Part shown: one piece after another, positions 43,165-55,283 of the stretch
Layout of the letters: every line of letters begins with the position of its first letter
Numbering within the stretch: the stretch's first letter is position 1
DNA from: Oscarella lobularis
Lineage: Eukaryota > Porifera > Homoscleromorpha > Homosclerophorida > Oscarellidae
Length of the DNA: 64,000 nucleotides
Direction: 5' to 3'
Assembly: GCF_947507565.1 (NCBI RefSeq)
Contig: NC_089175.1
Coordinates: 3,957,733-4,021,732 of the forward strand
Made by a program: the position numbers and the translations under genes
Notes under the pieces: model-generated
The model's input: only the letters and a program-made list of their open reading frames with translations
The model's database searches: none
Told to the model about the DNA's origin: nothing

Positions 43165-46100
43165 TCACGTGTAGTTGTACTCGTACATCTCGGCAGCGAG
43201 ATCGTCGATTGAGCCGGACGGAATAGGCTGACTTTGGCTCCTCATCATGCGCGAATGCCGTCGCGGCCACGTCATATCGTACTAAAGAAAAACAATAGTT
43301 TTATCGTCACGCATGCGTCATTCTGTTGTTTTTTTTACCTTGAACGTGGCGAGCTCTTCGTCGCGTCGCTCGACGGGCTGCTGCTGTTGCTGCTGCTCGA
43401 GATTCAACTGCGATAGAAAGCCGCTCGTCTGACTGCTAATGCTGTACGTTCTCGGCAGAATTTTCCGCGGATTCCTCTCGGCATTGTCGTCCGCATCCAA
43501 AGCGATGAACGTCCTCCTATACCTACACCAAAGAAACGTTACGAGAAACGCACGCACTCTGAAGTGGCTAAACCAACGTTTCCTCCAATGGAACGGGCCC
43601 GCTTCGTAGTACGACTGAAGAAAAATCATAGTCAATTCTCTTTCGTTCCCTGGATCCGTTCATACGTTACCTTCGTTTATTCTAGGGTCGTCCGAGACTC
43701 CGGGAATCTCCTCGGTCTTCTTCTTGCTCTTCGAACCCCGGCAGCAGCAAAGAACAATGCAAACCAAAAAGATCGAAGCGACGACGATTCCGCCTACGAC
43801 GCTTCCTATGATGATATAGAGATCGACGTCGTCGTCAATAAGCTCCCCGCGCGTCGTCGGCAGAATCTCACGATCTAGAAAAAAAATAATAATTATTATT
43901 TCGAGCTTGCATGTACCCCACGTGGGGCCCTCGACCGTTTCCTCACCTGTTGGACTTTCCGTTTCTGACGGAGTTTCAGCTATCATGACGACGAACGTCG
44001 TCTCGGAATTACCAAGAGGATTCTCCGCTCGGCACGTGTACTCTCCCGAAACGCTTCCGTTCACGTTCTTCAATTGCAAGACGGACGCTTGCTCGTCGTC
44101 TTCGTCGTCGACGGCGTCGAGACCGGCGAAACGCGCGCCGTCCTTTTCCCACGTAAACGCGGGAGGCGGCACGGCTTCGGAGGGACATCGCAATTCGGGC
44201 CACTCGTCGCCTGGTCCGAGTTCGAGGAACCGAAAGTTATCGGGCACAGGTAAGTTTTGAGGAGGATCTAGAGTAAGAAAAAAAGCCAAATGGCATTAGG
44301 GAGAGTATATAGACAGGACCCAAATAGAGTGACGTCAGAAAATGGAAAGTAGGGTCCGCCCACCCCCATTTCAAAACCCACTCTCACTTACACTGAACTG
44401 TCACATTCACGTGTGCCCAAGCCGTTCCGAGATCCGTGTCCACGACGCACGTATATCTTCCCGCGTGACTGCGCGTCGCCGCGGGCACGTGAAGCGTTCG
44501 CCTGTCGTCGGACAACGTCACACCCTCGCCCAACCCGTCGGCACGTCCTGTCGCCCGCCAGCTGACAGGAACCGACTGATTATAATATTCGACCGCACAG
44601 CTGACCGTTATGGGATCGCTTTCATTCACAATCACCATAGGAGAGGACACCGTAACCACAGGCGCTAATAAGTAAATAAATAAATACATAGATTATCATA
44701 AATGAAAAGGGAAACTCTAATCGAAACGTACGTAGCGGTTCCTTGGGTTTGACTGTCAAAACAACGATCGCGGTCGATTCCGTACCGTGTCTATTGAACG
44801 GTATGCACGTGTATTCTCCCGAGTCGGCTAACGTCGCTCCTTTGATTGTGAGATTGCCCGTCAGGTTCGACACGGCGACTTCCTTGTTGCCGCGCTTCCA
44901 CTGATAGGTGATTTTCGAGCCAGACGGATTGCCGTCGGCCGAGCAGGGAAGGCTGACGTTGTTTCCCTCCATGACGAGCATAGAGACGCGAGAAGGAACG
45001 GTGACAAAGGCAGGGTCTATAGAGAAGAAGAAATGAGATCAATACTATTAGATCGTCTCTCTTACATTCGACGACTAAGTGAGATGTGCTTTGACTTCCC
45101 TCGCCGAACTCGTTCTCGATGTAGCACTGATACATTCCCCCGTCGTGTTTTTCGACGGGAGACAGATTCAACGTGCCGTTTTCCGTTCGTTGAACGCGAC
45201 TGCCGTTGAGCGCGACCGGAGCGCCGTCCTTGAGCCACGTGATGGTCGCACTTGGGCTCTCGGCTCGGCACATGAGCCCAACGGTCATTCCCGTAATGGC
45301 CGTCACGGCTTGGGATGGCGATTTAGCAAACAGAGGCTCAGCTGGAAAAAAATACGTGGGTCAGTAGTGAATTCAATAACCCCTCGCTAAAAATCATTTT
45401 GGGACCATTATTACCCCATTCCGTAATTCAATTACTAATCGTCTGTATAAACTTTCAAAACATGCGCGACATGCGAGAAGGGTATAGTTGTTTCAAGCGC
45501 ATCCACGCAAGCTGGGTCCTCTCGAAAAAATATTTTTAGAGTCCTGACCAAAGCAGATTCTCTTACAACAAAGCCTGGGAACCCACTGAAAGCTACTAGA
45601 GACTCGAAGCAATGGGACTTATGGGTCTCCCCTACTCTATCTCGCTTCTTGACTGACCTACAACCGTGAGAACTGCAGACGACGAAAGTCTCTTCTGAGT
45701 CACCACGTCTTTCGCCGAACAGGAATACGTTCCGGCGTCGTTCTGACTCGCCGATTGAAAATAGAGGTTATAGAGATCCTCGCGAAGACGACGCGACGGA
45801 TCGGTCGTCCGACTGGCAACCAGGACATTCGCGTTGCCGACTTGTCGACGCCAAGCGAAGTCGGTGACGGCACCGCTAAAAGCGCAGGCCAGTACAGCGG
45901 ATTCTCCCTCGCGCACACTGATACTAGAGGGTCTCTCCGAAAAGGAACTATGCGTTGCAGCAGCATCATCTGAAAATCAATAATGTTAATCCTAAATTTA
46001 TTATTGATTCTTCTTACGTGTCCTATTCAGTCGTGCCCCTCTGCTTTGCACCGTCTGCCCGAGGATGTGCGGACTCGTCGCGACGCAGAAGAACTCCGAT

Positions 46101-47385
46101 CGAAAGTCGACGTTCTCCAAAAAATGAATTTGCAGGAAACTTCGCAGGCCGATCTGATGGGCGAAGTAGCGTCCCGAATCGACGCGTCGTCGTCGAAAGC
46201 CGTCCTTTCGTTCCCAATGGATGACGGGATCGACGACGAAGGGCAGCGCTTCGAGTTCGCACTCGAGAACGGCGGCGCCCGGCCCGGCCTTACGCGTACG
46301 CTGCTCGGCGTAGTGCACCGCATCGACAGGATCCCTTATGAACCCTTTGGGCAAATCTAAAAAAACCGTTGAAACGGATCCTTCGCGATTGACAATAACT
46401 CACCGTGATATCGAACAGTCGCCTTTCGACTGGCGATCGTTCCCGCTGCGTTCGTCGCGAGACACTGGTAGACGCCAGCGTCGCTCGGTTTGAAATTCGT
46501 GACTTTGAGCTTGCTCTTCGTCGCCGTTTCGACGAGCGGGACCCCGTTCAATCGCCACTCGATGTCGATGCGCGGCGAGCCGACCGCGCGACAGATGAGC
46601 GTCGCCGTGCGACCGAGTTTTAGAACGGGGCTCGGTAGCGGCGGCTCGCGAGTGAATCGGGGCCCCACCGCTACGACGACGGATTGGGCGCGAGCGCCTA
46701 AAAAAAGAGGAAATAGACGAAGTGTAAAGAGGAAGTTTGTTGCAAGTAACGCTTTAGGGCTTTTCTTTCGAACGTGTTGACTTTATGCAAATCGTTCGGG
46801 TTCCGCGTGGGTTGGGAAGTGGCTCCTGGAGAGCGCGGTTCGGAGACGGAAGATAGGGAAAAACGACGAGACGCAGCGACAATGTGGCACGAAAAAATAA
46901 CCAAGACGGAATGGGGACTAGGTTCGGGGAAAAACTCGTCGCGATCGAACGCGGAGACCGTAAATTTAGAATTCGGCTTATCCGAAATCGAAATAGATAG
47001 GCGCTACGTAAGTGTCAACGCGCCTTTCTTCGACTCGCGAAGGCTCGCTCCGCGAAAGCGTTTCCTCGTTTACCGTCGTATGCTAATGCGAAGGAAAACG
47101 AGACGTTGGCGTCTGCGTCTGTCTCGAAACCGCGCGTAGGCCTACAGTCTATATGAGGCCGCATCGCTCGGAGCGACCGACCGTGACAGGGTGTTGCCGC
47201 GCCTCTCGAGCGCGTAGCCGGGAAACGCGAGGAGTAGGGGCGGGAAAAGCGGGCAACCGACGAAGAGGAAATAACGACACAGGACGCCCAAGGACGCAAG
47301 CCAGAGGCTTTCCCATCCCCCCTCATGGGAACTCACACTCGTAGACGGCTTGAACGATTGCAATCCAGAAAGCTATTCGAAGCAT
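43165..47385 (-). CDS. Ig-superfamily receptor with seven Ig domains, 916 aa
   Basis: Cell-surface adhesion/recognition receptor. Phase-consistent exons: 47385-47337 (signal, MLRIAFWIAIVQAVY), 46697-46404, 46356-46018, 45969-45658, 45341-45066, 45016-44732, 44664-44392, 44267-43947 (one Ig domain each), 43874-43666 (TM), 43614-43339 and 43281-43165 (cytoplasmic). Ig hallmarks recur as DAGVYQCLATN, GGMYQCYIENEFG, SGEYTCIPFNRHG and AGRYTCVVD. Ig 2 is divergent. The TM is LYIIIGSVVGGIVVASIFLV followed by a CCC/Lys stop-transfer. The tail has a Q run and Tyr motifs (MYEYNY at the end). Every Ig exon is phase 1-1, permitting exon shuffling. The first intron is 639 bp, the rest small. Confidence 0.85.
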
Positions 47386-48577
47386 CCTCCCCTGGCTTTC
47401 TTTCTTCTGTTCCGACTCGAAAGATATGCTACCTATATGCGTGAAAGAAGCGCGCAAAATTTGCCACTGCCCACGCAGTGAATCCTCACTACCTCACCGA
47501 CCTTTTCCCCAGCCCTTTTCCAACCTTGTTGACCGCTCTGTACCGAAGGCGTTAAGCTCCTGCTGCGCACCAGCGGAAGAGATAAAGGTAACTGAGCAGT
47601 TTTGATTAGAGCGATGCGGATACACCTTACGGGGACATGCACGTGAAACGTGTTGATATTGAATCAACTGGCTTCCCGTCCAGCCCACGGGCCTCGAACG
47701 CACCTCGGAGCGATGAGAACGTCGATAAAGCTCACGCCCGCGTGCTCGTCGTCGTTTCGATTTTCGTTTCGCCTCTCGACGACGATCTCGCACGTCACGT
47801 CAATCTCCGCGTCGTTTCGCGAAGGAATTAGTCGTCTATTTGTCAAATTAGCGACTGTTTCGGGGCCGGAGACGCACCGCGGAGGAGCTGGCCTTTGCAT
47901 TGCATTACGACTCCCCCTCCTAATCTCTGCATGCGGGCGAGAAAGCCCTCGAGGAGAAAACTCGTCTGACGTCACAACGCGAAAGGAGAATCGTTTTGAT
48001 TTCGAAGAATCGAGTCCCCCCCACTTGCTGGAATTGGGTCCGAACGACCGCAAATATCTCTCCGCAAGTCTATCTTGAATAAAAGGACCCCTCATTCAAT
48101 TCGTTGACTTCCATCTCCGTATCCAAAAGCGTGGGAAATGACGTTGGACTGAATGTTCCACAACCTGTCTCCTGATTGCCTGGTTAATTCTCCTGCCATG
48201 TGGGGACAAAGGAGATTAGCCCTGCCAACGCCGTTTGCAAGAAGCCTATATATACCATCAACTGATGAGTGACTATTTCAAAAGCAGACTTGTGCGCAAA
48301 AGCGGTTGCAGATACACGAAACAATACGTCTCAGAGTGCCTTGTGATAAAAAATCTGCGCCGGTGGAGTTTACAATATGAAGCCTCGCTGTGTCCTCAAG
48401 ACTTGATTATGACAGACTGGACACAATCTTGTCACCCACTCGACTCGAACTATCACAGACCAACTTTATTTCTTCACCGACTACTGCTACAAGAACCCCG
48501 AGGAGGAAAAGAAAGCAGAACGACACTACTAATACTAATAACCCCCGTCAAGTTTCAAAGATTGAGCGGGATACAAT
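47386..48577. other. Intergenic between two Ig receptor genes
   Basis: Overlapping open frames of ~140 codons on both strands (about 47650-48095) are compositionally Arg/Ser-rich and lack domains or splice sites. I treat them as GC-rich upstream DNA of the 916-aa receptor. Confidence 0.45.
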
Positions 48578-48646
48578 CTACATCTCCGTTTCCTTTCCCA
48601 GGAATCGTCTCGGTTCGCTGACGACTTTGATGTCCGGGAGAGCTAT

Positions 48647-48687
<41 letters not shown>

Positions 48688-51600
48688 TTGCGGGCACGGG
48701 TTCGGGTTCCGGCGGCTCCTTGAGCGGCACTTCCTTCATCTCGTTCGCCGGAGCATTGCCGTTGAGACCACTACAGCAACAACAAGAGTTTTCATTCCAA
48801 TGACTAAATATGTTATAAAGGGAAGCCTCTATTCTATTCCCTTACGTTCCGTTTTCTTCCACGTTGTTGTTGTTGTTGTTGTGACCGGGAGGATGAGCTG
48901 GGGGAAAAAAGAGAGATCGTTTTCTCTGAGCCGACTTGGCGTGTCGCGTCAGGTCTTACGCGAATAGTTCCCCTTTTGATGGAGAATTCCAATTACGATT
49001 CCCGAAATGATGGCGATAATGAGAAGAAATGCGCCAACAGTGCCAACGCTTATTCCAATCACCCTCGCCGAATCTAAAAGGAACAGAGTCGTCTTCTCCA
49101 CGCACCAAGACAGCGATCATTATTACCCCCTTTTGCCTCCAGCAGAGTTGGCAAAGCTGTAGAATTGAGCTCCTCAGCTATGAAAAAAATTATTGATTTT
49201 TTTATTTCGACCTCTTCTCGACGTCTCTACCGTGTGTTTTTGCTTCGTGTATGACGCTCGGTTCGCTCTCGCCTATCTGATTCGCCGCCTTGACGCGAAA
49301 TCCGTACAGCGTGTCGGATTGGAGCCGATTGACGTGCTCCGTCATGCTGTCTGCCGAGACGACGCGTCGTTCGCCCGTGTCCGTGCCGTTGTGAAATATT
49401 TCGATGATGAATCCCGTTACCGGAGAGCCGCCGTTGAAATTGGGCGTCCATTCGATGAGAACGGTGTCGTGGGAGACGGTCGAAACGCCAACGAGAAGGG
49501 GAGCTTCAGGAACAGCTAAAAAGCAGAAAAAAACAGTTAGTAAGTCTATAAATCTCTAGTATGAATAGGGTCTATGCCTTTATACACATGTATTAGAAAT
49601 ACGTTCACCCTACTTTTTCTCTTGACAATGATCTCTTTTTCAGATTTTCCAAGGAGATTTCTCGCCTCGCAACGATACGTTCCGAAGTGGCGATCCTCTA
49701 TGCTGTGCAAGACGAGTCGACTCTCGTACACGTTGACGTCGATCGCTGTCGTTCGACTCATTTCCCCGTTGAAGAGTCGATTGCCGGAATACCACTTTAC
49801 GGTCGGCGCGGGTTGCGACGTCACCACGCAAATGATGTCCAGATGGTCGTCGAGCGTCGCGTAGACAGTCGCCTCGGCAGTCGCTTTAGGCGGAACTGGA
49901 AAAAAAAAGAACATTTCAACGAGGAGAGAAATTGAACAAAATTCTTCCTTACATTGGACTACGAGTCGTGTGGTTTGTCGAACCGTTCCGGCGATGTTCG
50001 TCACCATGCAGACGTACATTCCCTCGTCCGACTGTCGCACGTCGGGTATGTGAAGCGAATGATTTATGATCCAACTGCGCCCGGGAAGCGACGTCTCCCA
50101 GCTGAAACGCGGCGGCGGATGACCGGACCCTTTGCACGGTAAAATGGCCGTATCTGTAATATTGACTCGTACAATAACGACGGGCGAGATGACAGCGGGA
50201 TGAACTTAGGCAAAGAATCATCAAGACACGTCAATAAGACTATGACGATTTCTTACTGGCAATCGTTAGATTGGCTGATGCGGTCGTACCCGTGCCCTCG
50301 GCGTTGCTTGGCGCGCATTCGTACGTGCCCGAGTCGGCTATTTGAACGCGATCGATTCGCAGAGAGCCCGTCGTCGTGACGACGTATCTCGACGAGTTGA
50401 TTTCGGTCGCTCGAACTCGCGCACCGAGCTTGGACACTTTGAACCAATTGTAGGTGATATTGGACGGATTGCCTTTGGCCGAACAGTGAAGAACGGCCGA
50501 ATCTCCGACGAGAGCGACCGTATTCACCGGCCCAACCGTCACCTTAGCCGGATCTAGAAAAATTCTCCTAAATCCTTCATCATTGATTGATCTTATATCT
50601 TACAGACGACATCAAGAAACGTGCTCGAGTGATCGTTTCCGTACGCGTTCGTGACGAAACACTGAAATATGCCGTAGTGTTCGTCCGTCACGCGATCGAT
50701 CGAAATCGTCGCTCCCGAGTCGACGACGTTGACGGAGTCCGGCACCGGCGCGCCGTTCAGCATCCACTCGTAGACGAGCGGTTCCGTTCCCGCCGTCGTC
50801 TCGCAGGCGAACCGAAAAGGCGATTCGTCTCTTTCTCGAATCACGACACGTTCGGTGGCCGGTCGAACTAGGGGAGCATCTAAACCCAAAACAATGTTTA
50901 GAGACGCCGGTCACATAAGCGAATTAGGAAACCTCCGACGATAACGGTCGTTATGTGCACGTTGGGCGTCGCCTTGAGAGCCTGGCACATGAATCGACCC
51001 GAGTCGGCGGACTCGTTTGTTCGCCCCTTCAAATTCGTCTTTCCGACGCGATTGAATTTTGTCGTCGACGTCGGGTCGATTTCGCCGTTCATGAAGATGA
51101 CCTTGCCGTCGTTCAAGTCGATCCAGACGACATTATCCTCGCCGCGTATCGAGCATCCCATGACGAAGACATCGGTTCCCGTCGCGTCGATATTGACGGG
51201 CGGAATTGTCGTAAAGGCTACCGTGTCGTACGTCGGATCGCCTTCGAAGAGGAAAAAATTCAATTAGCGAAAAATTACGTTTTCGTTAATTGAATTTCAC
51301 TCGTTTTAATCAGCTGGGCGTTGGCGCTCGCCATTCTCGCGTTGCCGCCTTTTGCCATGCATCGATACGAATATTCAAAGTCCTCATCCACGGGTCCGTG
51401 GATTTGAAGAGTCGCCGTGTCGCCCGTTTGAAATTGCGTGTAGTTCTCGAATCGTCCGCCGCCGCCGGGCGTCGGCACGATCTCCTCAGCCGCGCCAGCG
51501 CTCGAAACGCGTTCCCAAACGATCGTCGGCGGCGTCAGGTTCTCGATGTGGCGGACGGTGCACTGAAACGCCGCCGTACCGACGCCCGGTTGAGGGTTGG

Positions 51601-52107
51601 CGTAGAAACGAGCGTCGACCGGATCTTTAGTAAACGGACTCACGTCTGCATAAAGAAGAGTCGTCTTATCATCAGACAATGATTTCGTGCGTACATCGGT
51701 AACGGAGATGCGCTTTGCGACTGACGAGAATTCCTACGCTACTTCGAACGACGCACTGGTAGAATCCGGCGACGAACGGATTGACCGAGGCGATGCGCAG
51801 GTGGCCTGACGATTCGTTGTAGACGCGATTCGCGTCGACGTCAAAGTCGACGCCCTTGAAACGCCACGTGTACGTCAAGGACGACGACGACGACGACGGA
51901 TCGATCGCGCGACAGGAGAGCGCCGCCGGTTTGTTGATGTTTGCGTCGGTGTCGACGGGCTCTTCGACGAACTTTGGAAGAGCGACGACTACTGCGCAAA
52001 TGATGTCTAAGATTTAGGGAATGCGTAGGGCTTTGAGACTTTTGCGTACTGATGTAGGCTTCGTGTAGGAGCAGATAGATGGCGAGGAGTTTTGCCGTCG
52101 TCGCCAT
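48578..52107 (-). CDS. Ig/FN3 receptor (seven Ig, one FN3), 952 aa
   Basis: Phase-consistent exons: 52107-52050 (signal MATTAKLLAIYLLLHEAYI), 52006-51695, 51645-51301, 51241-50933, 50879-50604, 50553-50257, 50204-49953, 49895-49614 (Ig 1-7), 49515-49231 (FN3, VLIEWTPNFNGGSPVTGF), 49177-49127 (linker), 49073-48960 (TM, VGAFLLIIAIISGIVIGIL), 48897-48846 (Asn-rich, from an ACA/AAC microsatellite) and 48803-48578. Ig hallmarks include AGFYQCVVRS, SGTYECAPSNAEG, EGMYVCMVTN and GTYRCEARNLLG. The tail has CCCC near the membrane and a PE-rich repeat (EPEPEPEPEP). The layout parallels the neighbouring 916-aa receptor, suggesting tandem origin, but this one adds FN3. Confidence 0.87.
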
Positions 52108-52359
52108 GGGAATCGCTATGTGGGGAGAGACCGAGCTTTCGTTGCTTCTTTCTTCAACTTGGCAGCAGGGAGTGACGTTGGAGCCGTTACTTTCAATTTT
52201 CTTCGCACGCAAGCGAATCGACCTATCAAAGGAGTTCCATCCAGCGAGGCGAGAATTCTTTCACGGAGCCGTCAACTCTCTTAGTCCGATTTTAGAGGCA
52301 AGCGCGTGGAAAGAGAAAAGTGGGAGAGCTATAACTTAGAGCTGTACAAAAGAGTTTTT

Positions 52360-54843
52360 TCACGCGGTGAAATTCGTCTCGTCGACGTGACGCGGAGCGA
52401 AACGTCGCTCCACGTCCGGACTGAGCGGCGGAGGCGGATGATCCGGCTCAGGCGGATGATCCGGCTCAGGCGGCTTCATCAACCCGCCGCGCGGAAGCGA
52501 ACAATACTAAAAAAATCAATAATTTGCGTCATAGCAACGTCGCGAAAAAATTCGCACTTACGTCATTTAGATGCGGAATTGTTTCGTAGATGACGTTATC
52601 CCTACCGACGCCGATCGAATGGGATCGTGCCTGCGCCGGCGATCGACTGTATCTCCCGTCGCCGACACCGACCGGCATCGACAATCGTCTCATCTCCGGC
52701 GGCGGCAAACCGACGACAACGGGAGGAGCAGTCGAAAAAGGAAAATTGGATTGCGACGGAAACGGCGGAAAAGTCGGTCCGAATCCAGGCGGCGGCGACA
52801 GCGGCGCGTTGAGCGACATCGCATCGACGGGCGGCGGCGGCGGAATGCGAAAGACGGACGACGCAGGTCGTCGTGGAAACCCTTTCTGTGACGCTTGATT
52901 CATCACCGCCGCTCGATTGACGTAGATGGCGTCGTTCAGCGAACCGGCCGGCATCGTTATCGCTCTCGGTATCGTTCCGCGCGAACTGCCGTGAAACGAT
53001 GTGTGACTCGGAATATGTTCGTCGTCGGAGTCGTCGTCGGAGTCGGCGACGATTGGGTTGGCGACGGAGGCGAGGGATGCGGCGGAGGCGGCGAGGCTGT
53101 TGCGACTGCTCTTTCGACTGATCATTATGTGCTCGTCGTTGTCCGTCGGCACGACGCTCGCCGCGCGACTGTTGTCCTTGCTGCTGGGTCCGTCGACGGC
53201 GTATCGAGCGCTGACGGGTCCGAGCCTATGCGTTTGGAAATCAATAAAGGAGGTTACATTGGGATTCATTAGGGAGATGTCTTACGCTAATGCTTCCTTT
53301 ATTCTCAGTATCTCCGCTTCATCTATATATAGAGAGCGTTTATTATCCAGCGGTACATTATATGAGATTGTGTACGTTTTTTCTTGCTCTTATTTCGGAT
53401 GCAGCGACGACAAGCCCATATGAACAAGACGATGAAGAAAATAATTGCTCCACCAATTATGCCGAGAAAGTAGGGATTCAACACGCCAAATAATTCGTCA
53501 GCCACCCCGGCTGGGTAAACGAGAGGACCTAGGTATTCAATACGAACTTAGATGTCTGGACTGATTTGAATGCGTGAAATATATTACGCGGAAGGGGGAA
53601 AGCAGTAGGAGTAGCGACTGGCGCTGGAGCTAAAGAGACGACGATAATCACATCGAATCATGCAACATATCTTGCTAGATATCGTACTCTGCGATGGAGA
53701 AATGAAGGACGTTGAGCGAACGTTCTCTGGAAGTGGTATCGAAGAAGAAGAAAACGCAATCTGCTCACTAGTGGAGGCAACAAAAATAATAGGAGCTAAA
53801 AAGAAACAAATTATTCTCTCTTTAGGCGCCAAAAAAAACGATTTCTCCGTACCTTGTGATGAAAAGTCTCTCGGGGCGGTCTCAGCATTCTCTCCGGGGG
53901 TGGCTACACGCAAAGGGAAAGCATTAGACAGAGTCTGTGTCGAACAGTCGATTCGTTACCGGACGGGGCTAGCACGAACGTAGGAGCGATCGGGGACGTC
54001 GTCGCCGGCAACGACGGTGAAACGGTCGGAGTCACGCCTCGCTGAAAGAGCGTCAACGTTCGAAGATCTACGAGAACCGGACTAAACCAGGACGGTCTAT
54101 CTAAACACGCGGAGACCCACCTGTTCCGACAACGAAGGATGACGTCAAAGGCGCCAGAGTTGGAACCACCGCAGTCGACGGCAACAACGACGACGACGAA
54201 GCGGAGCACGATGTCTCTCCGGCGCGGCACAGGCATTCGTATCCGCCGTACGTGTTATTGCACGTCGTCCCGTTGGGGCACGGCCGCGTAGCGCACTCGT
54301 CGACGTCGACGTCGCACAGAACGCCCTCGAATCGTCCGTCGGGACAGACGCACGCGAATCCGCGCCCAATCGCGTCGCCGCTCGACGAACAGCTATTGTT
54401 ATTGATGAAGCACGACTCGCAGACGCCGTTGTTTTCGCATGGATTATTCGTCGTGCAGTTGTACGATTCGCAATTGCGTCCGACGTACGGTCCGACGCAG
54501 TGGCACGTGTAGTTGCCGGCGGCGCCGTCGTCGACGCACGTAGCGTTGTGGCGACACGGCGACGAATCGCACGCTTCGCTACCTGGACACGCGTTAGGCT
54601 TCGTTACAGCGGCGAAATCGCTTTAGAAGCTTCTCACGCTCGGTTACTCCTTGTTATTCGCGGCTAGACTAGGGTTCTATAGCAACGCGACGCCGAGGCG
54701 AAACATGCGCGTGGACAAATCGAGACGTCAAACGCTCCACATACTTAGATGCTACTGGTGGATGTCGTCGTACCTTTTGTGACCGTTTGCGTCGTGGCGA
54801 GATAGAGTACAATGATGGTGCAAGTGACACCTATGATTGACAT
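52360..54843 (-). CDS. EGF-domain transmembrane protein with Pro-rich tail, 534 aa
   Basis: Phase-consistent exons: 54843-54774 (signal MSIIGVTCTIIVLYLATTQT), 54582-54121 (three EGFs), 54067-53960 (Ser/Thr/Pro stalk, TPTVSPSLPATTSPIAPTF), 53510-53357 (TM), 53225-52562 and 52506-52360 (cytoplasmic). EGF 1 is CDSSPCRHNATC; EGF 2 has an enlarged loop; EGF 3 opens DVDVDECATRPC, a calcium-binding type start. The TM is LGIIGGAIIFFIVLFIWAC with a basic RNKSKKKR stop-transfer. The ~270-aa tail is rich in Ser, Asp and Pro (RIPPPPPVDAM, PPEPDHPPEPDHPPPP, candidate SH3/WW ligands) and has YETI near the end. The acceptor of exon 2 (GTCCAG) was chosen to keep frame and avoid stops. Confidence 0.8.
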
Positions 54844-55135
54844 TCTCGGGAAACGAACGGGGGAGCACTTGGACAGGACAGAGGAGGAGATTGGCTGTGG
54901 CTTATGACTCTTGAAGGATATAACGTCTGTTTATATACGTAGTGGGTCGCAAGTGGCTTCCGCTGCCTAATCAAATCTGTTTCCTGCACTGTAGTTCCTG
55001 GGCGGATTCTGATTGAAGTTGAATGGTATGTAGCACGCTGCATGGTGCTTAGCTACTGCAGTCTAATGAGTCTATCTATGTATGAATGATTTGGGGCACT
55101 GCTCGTCAGATAATTTGACCTCATTGATGGTTCTC

Positions 55136-55230
55136 ACGTCGAAATCAAAGCGGGAGAAACTCAGTAAGTTTGGAGGTCTTTGTGGGGTTTCTAGTTTCAC
55201 TTACGCGAACAACAAAAAGAAAGGAAGAAT
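55136..55230 (+). pseudogene. Fragment resembling MRTO4 exons 1-2
   Basis: TCGAAATCAAAGCGGGAGAA and CACTTACGCGAACAACAAAA match MRTO4's first two exons and small intron (58114-58215) in order, with substitutions. AATGCATACGGG follows here and precedes MRTO4 there. It is a partial duplicate lying just upstream of the kinase gene. Confidence 0.6.
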
Positions 55231-55283
55231 GCATACGGGCTTTCTCTATTAGTGTTTACGAGTTTACGAGCCGATCAGAGCCG

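Noticed and set aside
47650-48095. Overlapping ~142-codon frames on both strands
   Set aside because: GC-rich upstream DNA gives open frames on both strands; no signal, domain or splice evidence favours either.
52529-53272. Plus-strand frames of ~100-125 codons opposite the EGF-TM gene tail
   Set aside because: Shadows of the Pro/Ser-rich cytoplasmic exon on the minus strand.
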